Shown: positions 41,086-50,481, numbered from the stretch's first letter. The stretch is 64,000 bases of DNA from CAYVHU01 sp964451415 (GCA_964451415.1 CAYVHU010000002.1:1-64000); one strand, 5' to 3'. Notes: a model not told the origin generated them from the sequence alone. Numbers and translations are program-made.

Positions 41086-41993
41086 GCGTCGAAGTCCAGG
41101 CCCCAGTCACGGTAGCGTTCGGGGTCATCGCCCCAATTTTCGCGCACTTTGACGAACAAGGAGAGGTGCACGTGGAGGCCGAGGATTTCTTCCAGTTCCT
41201 TGCGTGCCGCGATGCCTATTTTCTTGATCTGGTGTCCGCCTTTGCCCAGAATAATCGCCTTCTGGCTGTCGCGTTCGATGAAGATCACCTGTTCGATCCG
41301 GATTGAGCCGTCCTTGCGCTCTTCCCAGCTTTCCGTTTCCACCGTGGCAGCGTAAGGCAGTTCCTGACGCAATTGCAGATACAGCTTTTCGCGCGTGATT
41401 TCGGCGCACAAAAGCCGTTCCGTCATATCCGATACTTGGTCTTCGGGGAAATGCCATGGGCCTTGCGGCATTCGTGTGGCGAGAAAGTCCAGCAGGTCGT
41501 TCACGCCCTGGCCCTTCAACGCCGAAATCATGAACACTTCGTCGAACACGTCTTGGGCAACGAGGCTTTGCGTCAGCGCCAGAAGTTTCGGTTTGTCGAT
41601 TTTATCGACTTTATTCAAGACCAGATGCGCCCGGCGGCCTTCGTCCTTCAGGCGTTGAATGATGGCTTCGCTGTCGGCGTCCAGGCCGCGTTCGGCATCA
41701 ATGAGAAGACAGGTTATGTCCGCATCCATCGAGCCGCTCCACGCGGCGGCGACCATGGCGCGATCCAGCCGGCGGCGTGGCTGGAAAATGCCCGGAGTGT
41801 CGATGAAAACCAGTTGTGCGGCTTCGCGCAACGCAATGCCCATGACGCGCGTGCGCGTGGTCTGCACCTTGGGCGAAACGATGGAGACCTTGGTCCCGAC
41901 GAAGCGGTTGACCAACGTGGACTTGCCGGCATTGGGGGCGCCGATGATGGCGATGAAACCGCAGCGTGAAGGCTCGGTGGTGGCGTTTGTCAT
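41082..41993 (-). CDS. era: GTPase Era
   Basis: A 303-aa protein: G1 G-A-P-N-A-G-K-S-T, G2 T-T-R-T-R, G3 D-T-P-G, G4 N-K-V-D, and a C-terminal KH domain with G-K-G-G-H-Q-I-K-K-I-G. Era assists 16S rRNA maturation. Overlaps rnc by four bases (ATGA) and the convergent 142-aa gene by four bases at its end. Confidence 0.97.
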   Translation of the reverse strand: MTNATTEPSRCGFIAIIGAPNAGKSTLVNRFVGTKVSIVSPKVQTTRTRVMGIALREAAQLVFIDTPGIFQPRRRLDRAMVAAAWSGSMDADITCLLIDAERGLDADSEAIIQRLKDEGRRAHLVLNKVDKIDKPKLLALTQSLVAQDVFDEVFMISALKGQGVNDLLDFLATRMPQGPWHFPEDQVSDMTERLLCAEITREKLYLQLRQELPYAATVETESWEERKDGSIRIEQVIFIERDSQKAIILGKGGHQIKKIGIAARKELEEILGLHVHLSLFVKVRENWGDDPERYRDWGLDFDA

Positions 41994-42718
41994 GGTGTTG
42001 CCTTTATGACTTCGAGTAATGCCGCCGCCGCCGCCTGCTCCGCGTTTCTGCGAGAGCTCCCCCGGCCGGTCAATTCCGGTTGGCCTTTGAGGGCCACGCG
42101 AAGGGTGAACACGGGGGCGTGGTCGGGCCCTTCACGCGCCACCACGGTGTATGCGGGTAAACCCAGGGCGCGCGCCTGCGCCCATTCTTGCAACATGGTC
42201 TTGGCGTCCTTGGGCGGACAGAGGTTTTCTTCGATCAAAAGATCCCAGTGCTTGGCGATGAAAGGACGAGCAGGTTCCAGCCCGCCATCCAGATACAAGG
42301 CGCCGAGGACGGCTTCCATGGTATCGGCGTTGAGTGAGGCCTGGGATCGTTTCTCGGTTTCCAAATCGCTCGGCTGGGTGTGGATGTAGCGCTCAAGGCT
42401 GAGCGTCCCGGCAATGCGCGCCAAGGCTTCACGAGATGTCAGGCCGGCAAAGCGTCGCGCCAGGGGCCCTTCTTCCTCGTTCGGAAAACGTCGATAGAGA
42501 ATCTCCGCCACGACCAGACCCAGAACACGATCGCCCAGAAACTCCAGTCGTTCGTTGGATTGGACGCGGTTCGTGACCGTGGAAGCGTGACGCAAGGCGC
42601 AAGAAAGCAAGGTGGCGTCGTTGAATGTGTGGCCGAGAACCGTTTCCAGGGCATGGGCCAGGGTATGGGCCAGGGTATGGGCCAGGGTATGGGAAGGGGT
42701 ATGGGAAGGGGCGCTCAT
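41990..42718 (-). CDS. rnc: Ribonuclease III with a repeat-encoded N-terminus
   Basis: A 242-aa protein. The signature N-E-R-L-E-F-L-G-D-R-V-L and second acidic site (E near A-V-L-G-A-L-Y-L-D) are present, then a dsRNA-binding domain. The first 24 residues are built from five tetrapeptides (SHTP, SHTL, AHTL, AHTL, AHAL), encoded by 12-bp repeats. Elsewhere the enzyme starts closer to the E-x-x-L-G-x-x-F segment, so the repeats look like an N-terminal extension. Confidence 0.93.
   Translation of the reverse strand: MSAPSHTPSHTLAHTLAHTLAHALETVLGHTFNDATLLSCALRHASTVTNRVQSNERLEFLGDRVLGLVVAEILYRRFPNEEEGPLARRFAGLTSREALARIAGTLSLERYIHTQPSDLETEKRSQASLNADTMEAVLGALYLDGGLEPARPFIAKHWDLLIEENLCPPKDAKTMLQEWAQARALGLPAYTVVAREGPDHAPVFTLRVALKGQPELTGRGSSRRNAEQAAAAALLEVIKATP
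42653..42712. repeat. Five 12-bp tandem repeats at the rnc start
   Basis: Plus-strand units ATGGGCCAGGGT (three copies), then ATGGGAAGGGGT and ATGGGAAGGGGC. They are in frame with rnc and encode tetrapeptides ending in His-Thr-Leu or similar. Copy-number change would alter protein length by 4 residues without shifting frame. Confidence 0.9.
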
Positions 42719-42721
42719 GAG

Positions 42722-43495
42722 TTAATGCAACTTGGTGAAGAAACGCATGAAACGGATTGTCCATGGCCATTGCCAGAATTTCCAGAAAGAGCCATGGATG
42801 GAAAAGAAAACCACCTCGGCGCGCCCGACCAGATTGGCCTTCGGTACATAACCGACATCCAGCAGGTAGCGTGAATCGCGTGAATTGTCGCGGTTGTCGC
42901 CCATGGCGAAAAAATGGCCTTTCGGCACATGGTAAACTTGGGTGTTGTCCGCAGGGCCATTGTCCGTTTCTTCTAAAATCGGATGGACGACCCCGTTGGG
43001 CAGCGTTTCGTCATAGCGGATCGTTTTGCGCGTGATGCCGTAACTATCCTTGTACACGTAGATTCCCACGCGTTTGCGTTTGACCGCCTTGCCGTTGATT
43101 TGCAAGATGCCGCCTTTTACCTGGATGGTGTCACCGGGCAACCCGATAATGCGTTTGATGTAATCCGTGCGCCCATCGGTGGGCAGCTTGAACACCATGA
43201 CGTCGCCGCGCTTGGGTGGCGTGTATAAAATGCGCCCGGGGATCAAGGGCAGACTGAAGGGCAGCGAATGACGGCTGTAGCCGTAGGACATCTTGGAAAC
43301 GAACAGATAATCGCCCACCAGCAAGGTAGGGATCATGGACCCCGATGGAATGGAAAATGGTTCATAAACGAAGGTGCGCACCATCAGGGCGATCAAGACG
43401 GCGTAAACAACCGTTTTTACGGTGTCCCACATACTGTCGGGCGCGCGTGTGGAGCGTTTCTGGGTATCCGATAAGTCGTCCGGGTGCGTGGCCAT
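42722..43495 (-). CDS. lepB: Signal peptidase I
   Basis: A 257-aa membrane protease with one N-terminal helix (40-60), the Ser nucleophile in P-S-G-S-M-I-P-T-L, the general-base Lys in D-Y-I-K-R-I-I-G-L-P-G-D, and G-D-N-R-D-N-S-R-D-S-R. It removes signal peptides at the periplasmic face. Sits between acpS and rnc, 3 bases from each neighbour. Confidence 0.96.
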   Translation of the reverse strand: MATHPDDLSDTQKRSTRAPDSMWDTVKTVVYAVLIALMVRTFVYEPFSIPSGSMIPTLLVGDYLFVSKMSYGYSRHSLPFSLPLIPGRILYTPPKRGDVMVFKLPTDGRTDYIKRIIGLPGDTIQVKGGILQINGKAVKRKRVGIYVYKDSYGITRKTIRYDETLPNGVVHPILEETDNGPADNTQVYHVPKGHFFAMGDNRDNSRDSRYLLDVGYVPKANLVGRAEVVFFSIHGSFWKFWQWPWTIRFMRFFTKLH

Positions 43496-43498
43496 GTT

Positions 43499-43906
43499 TC
43501 ATCCGTGTCTAGGTATTGCGGAGATCACCACCATGGCGTGAGCCAATGGGGGCTCGTCCGTCAAAGAGATGTCGATGCGCGGCTCCATATCCGCAGGCGT
43601 GAGGCTTTTTAGCCTATCCAGCGCTCCGTTGGAAAGGGTTATCAAGGGTTGGCCCGAAGGCGCGTTGGAAACCTTGAGGTCGGACCAGAAGACGCCGTGT
43701 CGAAATCCCGTGCCCAGGGCTTTGGCGCAGGCCTCTTTGGCGGCGTAAAACATGGCGTAACGATTGGCGCGGGCACTTCCACGCTTTTCCGCTTTTTCGC
43801 GTTCTTCGGCACTGTAGATGCGTTTTGTGAAGCGCTCGCCGAATGTGAGCAGGGTTTTTTCAATGCGACGGATATCGCACAAGTCCGTTCCCACGCCGAG
43901 AATCAT
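43499..43906 (-). CDS. acpS: Holo-ACP synthase
   Basis: A 135-aa phosphopantetheinyl transferase: G-V-G-T-D-L-C-D-I-R-R-I-E (Mg-binding Asp) and F-Y-A-A-K-E-A-C-A-K-A-L-G-T-G. It activates acyl carrier protein. The start overlaps the pdxJ stop by four bases. Confidence 0.96.
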   Translation of the reverse strand: MILGVGTDLCDIRRIEKTLLTFGERFTKRIYSAEEREKAEKRGSARANRYAMFYAAKEACAKALGTGFRHGVFWSDLKVSNAPSGQPLITLSNGALDRLKSLTPADMEPRIDISLTDEPPLAHAMVVISAIPRHG

Positions 43907-44658
43907 GACAAGCCTCCTTCCGGCTTCGAACGCGCCTCGTTCATCAGGCGGCGCATTTTGTGGATCGAGTCTTCCAGGCCGACAAAGATTGCTTCTCCCA
44001 CCAGAAAATGACCGATATTAAGCTCCTTGATGGTGGTGATGGCGGCAACGGGCTTGACGGTGTCATACGTCAGCCCGTGGCCTGCATGGCATTCCAGGCC
44101 CAGGGTGTGCGCATGCGCGGCGGCAGCTTGAACGCGGGCGAGCGCGGCATCTTGCGCGGGCCCCTTGGGCGCATCGCAGTACGATCCGGTGTGCAATTCC
44201 ACTACCGGTGCCCCCAGCGCATGAGCGGTATCCAGGGTTTTTGGATCAGGTTCGACAAACAGAGACACCCGCACCCCCGCATCCGTGAGGGTCGCGATGA
44301 AGGGTTTTAGTGTTGCAAAACCGTCCAGTACGTCGAGTCCGCCCTCGGTGGTGCGTTCTTCGCGTTTTTCCGGAACGATGCACGCCGCGTGCGGTTTATG
44401 GTGCAGCGCAATCGCTAGCATCTCCTCGGTTGCCGCCATTTCCAGATTCAAAGGCAGGTCGATTTCATCGCTGAGGCGTGAAATATCGGTATCGGTGATG
44501 TGGCGGCGGTCTTCGCGCAGGTGTGCAGTGATGCCATCGGCACCTGCCTTTGCCGCCAGCTTTGCCGCGCGCACGGGGTCGGGATAGCCGCAACCGCGTG
44601 CGTTGCGAATGGTGGCGACATGATCGATGTTGATGCCGAGGCGGAGTTTGTCGTTCAC
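43903..44658 (-). CDS. pdxJ: Pyridoxine 5'-phosphate synthase
   Basis: A 251-aa TIM-barrel enzyme from the GTG at 44658, which overlaps the DUF2062 stop (GTGA). Motifs: G-I-N-I-D-H-V-A-T-I-R-N-A-R-G, H-L-R-E-D-R-R-H-I, C-I-V-P-E-K-R, and H-A-G-H-G-L-T-Y. It makes pyridoxine phosphate from deoxyxylulose phosphate and an aminoketone. Confidence 0.95.
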   Translation of the reverse strand: MNDKLRLGINIDHVATIRNARGCGYPDPVRAAKLAAKAGADGITAHLREDRRHITDTDISRLSDEIDLPLNLEMAATEEMLAIALHHKPHAACIVPEKREERTTEGGLDVLDGFATLKPFIATLTDAGVRVSLFVEPDPKTLDTAHALGAPVVELHTGSYCDAPKGPAQDAALARVQAAAAHAHTLGLECHAGHGLTYDTVKPVAAITTIKELNIGHFLVGEAIFVGLEDSIHKMRRLMNEARSKPEGGLS

Positions 44659-45260
44659 GATGATAGGTTTCCGTCGTGGTGTTCGCGCAGACGCGCCTTG
44701 CGCGTGCGTCGATGATGGCGGGCAGCCTGATATTTCGAGATCATGGGACGCAAGGAAAAATAAAAAAGACACCACACGAAGATTACGACCGGCACGCTGC
44801 CCACCAGCATGGGCATCAAGACCGGCCTGGCGGTGTCGAACAGATAGTTGAAATCCAGACTGTGCATGGCCTTCGTGGATTCGCTCAGAACGTTCAGGAA
44901 ATCAATGTGCTGCGCATTGGCGCCATTGGTGTGCAAAATCCAATTTCCGACATTGAACACGCCGACCCAGATGAAAGGAAACGTCCACGGGTTGCCCACC
45001 GCCGTGCCGATGGCGCTGGCGATGACGTTGGCACGGATGACATACGCCAGCAGCGCCGACAAAACGAAATGCAGGCCGATGAACGGGGTGAAGGACATTG
45101 CCGCGCCGCACGCGAATCCCGCCGCCAGGGAGTATGCCGAGCCGGGAATCCGCGCCACGCGATGGAACACATAGCGCGTCGAACGCCGCCATCCGGCCCG
45201 GGGCCAGAAAAATTCGCCTACACGCTGCAAAGGTGATATCTTTTTACGTCTTTGGAACAT
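44655..45260 (-). CDS. DUF2062 membrane protein
   Basis: A 201-aa protein from the ATG at 45260 (a TTG at 45278 is possible). Two to three membrane helices; DUF2062 pattern G-F-A-C-G-A-A-M-S-F-T-P-F-I-G-L-H and A-V-G-N-P-W-T-F-P-F-I-W. Conserved neighbour of pdxJ in relatives. Function unknown. Confidence 0.85.
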   Translation of the reverse strand: MFQRRKKISPLQRVGEFFWPRAGWRRSTRYVFHRVARIPGSAYSLAAGFACGAAMSFTPFIGLHFVLSALLAYVIRANVIASAIGTAVGNPWTFPFIWVGVFNVGNWILHTNGANAQHIDFLNVLSESTKAMHSLDFNYLFDTARPVLMPMLVGSVPVVIFVWCLFYFSLRPMISKYQAARHHRRTRKARLREHHDGNLSS

Positions 45261-45357
45261 GGGCGCACTATAAGACAAAGGGGCGAAATATAATAAACAG
45301 AATTTTGTGAGCGGGTCCGGAAATCGGAGCCCGCCTTAGGGCTTTGCGGGGTGAGTA

Positions 45358-47574
45358 ATGAATTTAGCGCACGGCGTGGACGCTGACGGCTTGCCTCAGT
45401 GGTTGGTGAGGCTTGCCAAAGAAACCGGGTCTTCATCCGGGTTGGTTTCGTCGTTCGAGGAATGCTGCAAGGTGTACAATATGTCGCCTGCCGACGTTCT
45501 CGTGAAAATTGCCAACATGGGACGGTGCGGCCTTGCGTACGATATCGTCGATGCCCTGTTGCAAATCTATCCGTACCATCAAGACGTCAAGTTCTCCATT
45601 TTCTCATTTTATTGCGTGACGGATGATTTTGTCAAAGGAATCGACGTGGCTGAAGACCTTCTCGCCACGCAACCCGACGATCCATGGCTGTACTATTATC
45701 TGGTGTATTCCTACAAGCTTACGGGGGATCGCGAAAAGGTCATCCACACGCTGAAACAAGGCTACCAACAGTGCGCTCGCCCTATTTTTTACCAGTCCTC
45801 AGCATCACACAGCCTGTGTGAGCATCTCAAAGGTGCAATTCTTGAAGAGATCAGAACAGATCAAGGGGCTTTTCCTTCTGCCATTGATTCCCAGAGCACC
45901 GCTTCACTCCCCCGCCCATTAAGTATAAAGACAGCTCATGCTCAGGAAATCGGTGTGAACGCCGCGGTGCTTTCCGGGACTCTTGCCCAGACGTCGCCCG
46001 GCGGGAAATACTGTTTCCAATATGGCGAAGACGTGGACAACCTGGAAGAACAGACACCATGGCAACCTGTGCCGCCGGGAGTCTTTTCCGAGGTTCGAGA
46101 CGCAACCTTAAGCACCTTCACCAACTGGCTGTGTTACGGCACAAGCCATACGTATGAGCTTGAGCCGTGCGCGATCAAATCGAAGTGGCCGTTTGCGATC
46201 GACCGCAATCATTTGGTGGGGGTTGGTCAAATCACACTTCTTTGTGGTTGGCGTCCAAGTTCCTTACCAGTGCAAGGTACGATGTCTCCATCACTTGATT
46301 TAAGGGGCGGAGAAATTTCCTTTCAAGTTCGCCGCACGAACATGAACGCATGGGGTGGTGAGCTTGTGTTGGGATTAGGGGCTTTCTCGACAGAAAAGAG
46401 AAAATCTGACAGTTCGGAAAGAGCCTGGACAGCCAGCCAATGGATGTTGAGCGCCAGGCCAATGCCTTGTTTCGATACCAAGGATGAGGAATGGGACGAG
46501 ATTACGTTCGACATTGAAGCTGACCCGCAACTGTGGTCCTACGGGGCCAACAATCCGGTCGAACAGGACAACAGTGATCGCTATGTTTATTTGTCTTTGG
46601 CGCAAATGATCGCCCATTACAACGGCAATGTGGTGATGTGCCAAATGTTTGCCGATGAAAAAGAGATTCCCGAAGGGGAATTCACCTTGCGCGAAGGACG
46701 GATCGTCTATCGCGACTGGTCCATGGTGCGTAACGCCAACGGCGGTGAGCTCGTTTCCTTTCCCGGACAGGACCGGAAGGCTGCCCTGAAACTCACCAAT
46801 GGCCAATACCGTGGCTTGTCCGATGGCTGGAACAGCGTTGAAAACGGTGAAGACGGCGCGCCCAACACGTTCGTGTGGCGGCTGCCCGAGGCGTGTGACA
46901 TCGATGGTATCGTGCTGGTGCAACACCCGCGTTACCCGACCCTTCTGGCCCAGGTGTGGTTGCGTGATGGTGCCAGGAATGGGCGCGTCATTCATGCCGG
47001 ACTGATCAGCCTTCCCGCCCCGGGTTACGATCAGCCGAAGCGTTTTTTCATGCCCGTTGCGCAAGGAACGGAGGCGACCCATCTGGAGGTGACCTTGATG
47101 CAGGGGCAAAATCCGGAGGGGGTCGGCCTCATGGGGGTTGAAGTCTTCGGCCAATTTACGCCCCAGAGCGCCGTTACCGATCCCGTTAGCGTGTGTGAAG
47201 ATATTCAGGACCTCAATCCCGGTGCGCACCTGCATTACCGCTTGATGTACCGCGATGAAAATGGCGAAAAGTACGGTGAAATACAAAACCTGAACATACC
47301 GTGCGACGCAACGCCCATGTTGCACACGCTAAGCCCCATAAAACATCGCGACCGAACATGGCTTGTTCAGGGCAACCCCATGGGTTTGGATACGAAGGTG
47401 GTGGTGCGTTTCGATGGGGAAGTGATTGCCGAACGCCCATTCGGACGGGGGAATTGCCGCCGCCATACGATTGTCAGTGTGCCGCAGAACCTTGCTAAAG
47501 CGGGCAAAGAAATCACGGTTCAGGCCGTGAATGAGCAGGGTTCCGGCAACATTCTGTCCGTCAAACTGTCGTGA
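45358..47574 (+). CDS. Unrecognised 738-aa protein (TPR-like, beta-rich)
   Basis: Starts MNLAHGVDADGLPQWLVRLA after GGGGTGAG. Residues about 1-160 look helical with repeat spacing (V-A-E-D-L-L-A-T-Q-P-D-D-P-W-L-Y-Y-Y), probably TPR. Residues 200-560 are beta-rich with N-A-W-G-G-E-L-V-L-G-L-G-A-F and several Trp, resembling a carbohydrate-binding or lectin-like fold, and the last 100 look like an Ig/IPT domain. No signal peptide and no recognised family. A role in glycan or envelope biology is possible. Confidence 0.6.
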   Translation: MNLAHGVDADGLPQWLVRLAKETGSSSGLVSSFEECCKVYNMSPADVLVKIANMGRCGLAYDIVDALLQIYPYHQDVKFSIFSFYCVTDDFVKGIDVAEDLLATQPDDPWLYYYLVYSYKLTGDREKVIHTLKQGYQQCARPIFYQSSASHSLCEHLKGAILEEIRTDQGAFPSAIDSQSTASLPRPLSIKTAHAQEIGVNAAVLSGTLAQTSPGGKYCFQYGEDVDNLEEQTPWQPVPPGVFSEVRDATLSTFTNWLCYGTSHTYELEPCAIKSKWPFAIDRNHLVGVGQITLLCGWRPSSLPVQGTMSPSLDLRGGEISFQVRRTNMNAWGGELVLGLGAFSTEKRKSDSSERAWTASQWMLSARPMPCFDTKDEEWDEITFDIEADPQLWSYGANNPVEQDNSDRYVYLSLAQMIAHYNGNVVMCQMFADEKEIPEGEFTLREGRIVYRDWSMVRNANGGELVSFPGQDRKAALKLTNGQYRGLSDGWNSVENGEDGAPNTFVWRLPEACDIDGIVLVQHPRYPTLLAQVWLRDGARNGRVIHAGLISLPAPGYDQPKRFFMPVAQGTEATHLEVTLMQGQNPEGVGLMGVEVFGQFTPQSAVTDPVSVCEDIQDLNPGAHLHYRLMYRDENGEKYGEIQNLNIPCDATPMLHTLSPIKHRDRTWLVQGNPMGLDTKVVVRFDGEVIAERPFGRGNCRRHTIVSVPQNLAKAGKEITVQAVNEQGSGNILSVKLS

Positions 47575-47659
47575 TCCCTGCGTCCCGAATGCCGGATGAC
47601 AAATTCCGCTAAAGGTCTATCCTCTTGCGCGGGGCAATCGCATAACGGGAGGATGAGCG

Positions 47660-49150
47660 ATGGTTTTTCAATTCAAGGAAAAATACGGCAATTTCATCGG
47701 CGGTAAATTCGTCGATCCGCTCGACGGCAAGTATTTCGACAACATCTCACCCGTCAACGGCAAGGTTCTATGCCGGGTTGCGCGATCCAACGCCAAGGAT
47801 ATCGACGCGGCGCTGGATGCGGCCCATGCTGCTAAAGCGACCTGGGGGGGGACAAGCGTTGCTGAACGCAGTCAGGTTCTGCACAACATTGCGCAGGCCA
47901 TGGAAGACAATCTTGGCCTGCTGGCGGAGGCCGAGACCTGGGACAACGGCAAACCCATCCGTGAAACCACCGCCGCCGACATTCCCTTGGCCATCGATCA
48001 TTTTCGCTATTTTGGCAGTGTCATCCGTGCGCAGGAAGGCGGCATCAGCGAACTGGACGGCGATACCGTCGCCTACCATTTTCAAGAACCCCTGGGCGTT
48101 GTCGGCCAGATTATTCCGTGGAATTTTCCGATCTTGATGGCGACGTGGAAGCTGGCCCCAGCGCTTGCGGCGGGCAACTGCGTCGTACTCAAACCGGCCG
48201 AGCAGACCCCCGCGTCGATCATGGTTTTGCTGGAACTGATTGGCGACCTTCTGCCCGCAGGTGTGCTGAACGTGGTCAACGGCTTCGGTTTGGAAGCCGG
48301 CAAGCCACTGGCGTCCAGCACCCGCATCGCCAAAATCGCCTTTACCGGCGAGACCACGACCGGACGCATGATCATGCAGTACGCCAGCGCCAACATCATT
48401 CCCTGCACCTTGGAACTGGGCGGAAAATCCCCCAACATCTTCTTCAAGGATGTCATGGACAAGGACGATGACTTTCTCGACAAAGCGATCGAAGGGCTGG
48501 TTTTGTTCGCCTTTAACCAAGGTGAAGTGTGCACATGTCCGAGCCGGGCGCTGATCCACGAAGACATCTACGAAGACTTTATGGGGCGTTGCTTGAAACG
48601 GATCGAAGCCATCGTTCAGGGCGATCCGCTGGATCCGAACACCATGGTCGGCGCGCAGGCCTCACGCGAACAGTTCGAGAAGATTCTTTCCTACATGGAC
48701 ATCGGCGTAAAAGAAGGCGCCGAGCTTCTGATCGGCGGGGGCGCCGCGAAAATGTCGGGAGACATCGAAGGCGGATACTATATCCAGCCGACCCTTTTCA
48801 AGGGCACGAACAACATGCGCATTTTCCAGGAGGAAATCTTCGGTCCCGTACTGTCGGTGTGTACCTTCAAAACCGATGAAGAAGCCCTGGAAATCGCCAA
48901 CGATACCCTTTATGGCCTCGGGGCGGGTGTGTGGAGCCGCAATGTGAACACATGCTACCGCTTCGGTCGCGCCATCGAAGCTGGACGTGTGTGGACCAAC
49001 TGCTATCACGCCTATCCCGCCCATGCCGCCTTCGGCGGTTACAAGCACTCCGGTATCGGTCGCGAAAACCACCTGATGATGCTGGGGCATTACCAGAAAA
49101 CCAAGAACATGCTGGTCAGCTACAATCCCAAGAAACTCGGTTTCTTCTGA
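47660..49150 (+). CDS. Aldehyde dehydrogenase, ExaC/AldB-like
   Basis: A 496-aa NAD-dependent enzyme: Y-G-N-F-I-G-G-K-F-V at the start, I-P-W-N-F-P near 155, F-T-G-E-T-T-T-G, E-L-G-G-K-S-P-N, and the catalytic Cys in F-N-Q-G-E-V-C-T-C-P-S-R. This order fits acetaldehyde dehydrogenases that pair with a DUF779 gene, as here (16 bases apart). Confidence 0.92.
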   Translation: MVFQFKEKYGNFIGGKFVDPLDGKYFDNISPVNGKVLCRVARSNAKDIDAALDAAHAAKATWGGTSVAERSQVLHNIAQAMEDNLGLLAEAETWDNGKPIRETTAADIPLAIDHFRYFGSVIRAQEGGISELDGDTVAYHFQEPLGVVGQIIPWNFPILMATWKLAPALAAGNCVVLKPAEQTPASIMVLLELIGDLLPAGVLNVVNGFGLEAGKPLASSTRIAKIAFTGETTTGRMIMQYASANIIPCTLELGGKSPNIFFKDVMDKDDDFLDKAIEGLVLFAFNQGEVCTCPSRALIHEDIYEDFMGRCLKRIEAIVQGDPLDPNTMVGAQASREQFEKILSYMDIGVKEGAELLIGGGAAKMSGDIEGGYYIQPTLFKGTNNMRIFQEEIFGPVLSVCTFKTDEEALEIANDTLYGLGAGVWSRNVNTCYRFGRAIEAGRVWTNCYHAYPAHAAFGGYKHSGIGRENHLMMLGHYQKTKNMLVSYNPKKLGFF

Positions 49151-49166
49151 GCTGAAGGAGGACTGA

Positions 49167-49502
49167 ATGGCGGATCAGGTTGAAGCCACGCAAGCGGCCT
49201 TGCAATTGCTCAAAGAGATCGTCGCGGACCACGGCCCGGTGATTTTTCACCAATCCGGCGGTTGTTGCGACGGCTCCGCCCCCATGTGCTACGCCGAAGG
49301 GGATTTGATCATTGCGGACCATGACGTCTTGATGGGCGAAATCGGCGGCGCGCCCTTCTACATCTGCGGAGATCAATACGAGGCCTGGAAACACACCCGT
49401 CTGATCATCGACGTTATCGAAGGGCGCGGCGGTATGTTTTCGCTCGACAACGCTCGCGGAAAAAGGTTCATCACACGTTCGGAGGTGTGCACGCCGAAGT
49501 GA
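49167..49502 (+). CDS. DUF779 protein
   Basis: A 111-aa protein with the family start H-G-P-V-I-F-H-Q-S-G-G-C-C-D-G-S-A-P-M-C, then F-Y-I-C-G-D-Q-Y-E-A-W-K-H-T. The four Cys suggest a metal site. DUF779 genes accompany aldehyde dehydrogenases; its role is not known. The 3' end overlaps bioB (convergent) by 32 bases. Confidence 0.9.
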   Translation: MADQVEATQAALQLLKEIVADHGPVIFHQSGGCCDGSAPMCYAEGDLIIADHDVLMGEIGGAPFYICGDQYEAWKHTRLIIDVIEGRGGMFSLDNARGKRFITRSEVCTPK

Positions 49503-50481
49503 GATCAGCCTGTATGGAAGAAAGGCCCAGTTTATCGAACAAGCGTGCATCTTGATCGTCTTTGGGGTTGTCCGTGGTGAGCAGACGGTCCCCTGCAAAA
49601 ATGGAGTTCGCCCCGGCGAAAAAGCACAGAGCCTGTGTCTCGTCGCTCATGTCCGCCCGCCCGGCCGACAGGCGAACAAAAGATCGCGGCATCATGATCC
49701 GGGTCAGCGCAATGGTGCGCACGAAATCGATCGGATCCAGTTGCGGCGTATTGCCCAGCGGCGTTCCCTTGATCGGGATCAGCAGGTTGATGGGAACACT
49801 GTCGGGGTGTTCGGGTAAATTGGCCAGCCTCACCAGCATGTCAACCCGGTCAAAGGCCTGCTCGCCCATGCCGACGATGCCGCCGGAACACGTTTTGATC
49901 CCGGCCTCGCGGACTCGCGCCAGGGTCTCCAGACGATCGGCAAACGTTCGCGTGGTCACGACTTCCTTATAATACCGCTCGGAAGTATCGATGTTGTGAT
50001 TGTAATAATCGAGGCCTGCATTTTTCAGTTTGGGCAGATCCTCATCGGAAAGCATGCCGAGGGTCATGCAGGTTTCCATGCCGAGCTCTTTGACGCCTTC
50101 GATCATGGCGCAAACGGTATCCATGTCCCGCGCTTTCGGGCTTCGCCAGGCCGCCCCCATACAGTAGCGCGTCGCCCCCCCCTTTTTGGCTTTTCGCGCG
50201 GCCGCCAGCACCGTTTCAACCTCGGCCAGCCGCGATGCTTTCAAACCCGTGTCGTGGTGCGCCGACTGAGCGCAATAGCCGCAGTCTTCTGTACATCCCC
50301 CCGTTTTGATGCTGAATAACTGGCTCACCTGAACCTTGTTTGGGTCGAAATGCCGCCGGTGGATGGATTGAGCACGAAACAAAAGATCGTTAAACGGCAG
50401 ATCGTACAACGCCTGTGCTTCTTCCTTCTCCCAATCGTGGCGGACGGGAGTGCCTTGAATTTCACAATCATCACTCATCAA
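49471..50481 (-). CDS. bioB: Biotin synthase
   Basis: A 336-aa radical SAM enzyme with the C-x3-C-x2-C cluster in G-G-C-T-E-D-C-G-Y-C-A-Q-S, then G-A-A-W-R, Y-N-H-N-I-D-T-S, and R-L-S-A-G-R. It inserts sulfur into dethiobiotin using a [4Fe-4S] and a [2Fe-2S] cluster. No other biotin gene is adjacent. Confidence 0.96.
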   Translation of the reverse strand: MMSDDCEIQGTPVRHDWEKEEAQALYDLPFNDLLFRAQSIHRRHFDPNKVQVSQLFSIKTGGCTEDCGYCAQSAHHDTGLKASRLAEVETVLAAARKAKKGGATRYCMGAAWRSPKARDMDTVCAMIEGVKELGMETCMTLGMLSDEDLPKLKNAGLDYYNHNIDTSERYYKEVVTTRTFADRLETLARVREAGIKTCSGGIVGMGEQAFDRVDMLVRLANLPEHPDSVPINLLIPIKGTPLGNTPQLDPIDFVRTIALTRIMMPRSFVRLSAGRADMSDETQALCFFAGANSIFAGDRLLTTDNPKDDQDARLFDKLGLSSIQADLTSACTPPNV

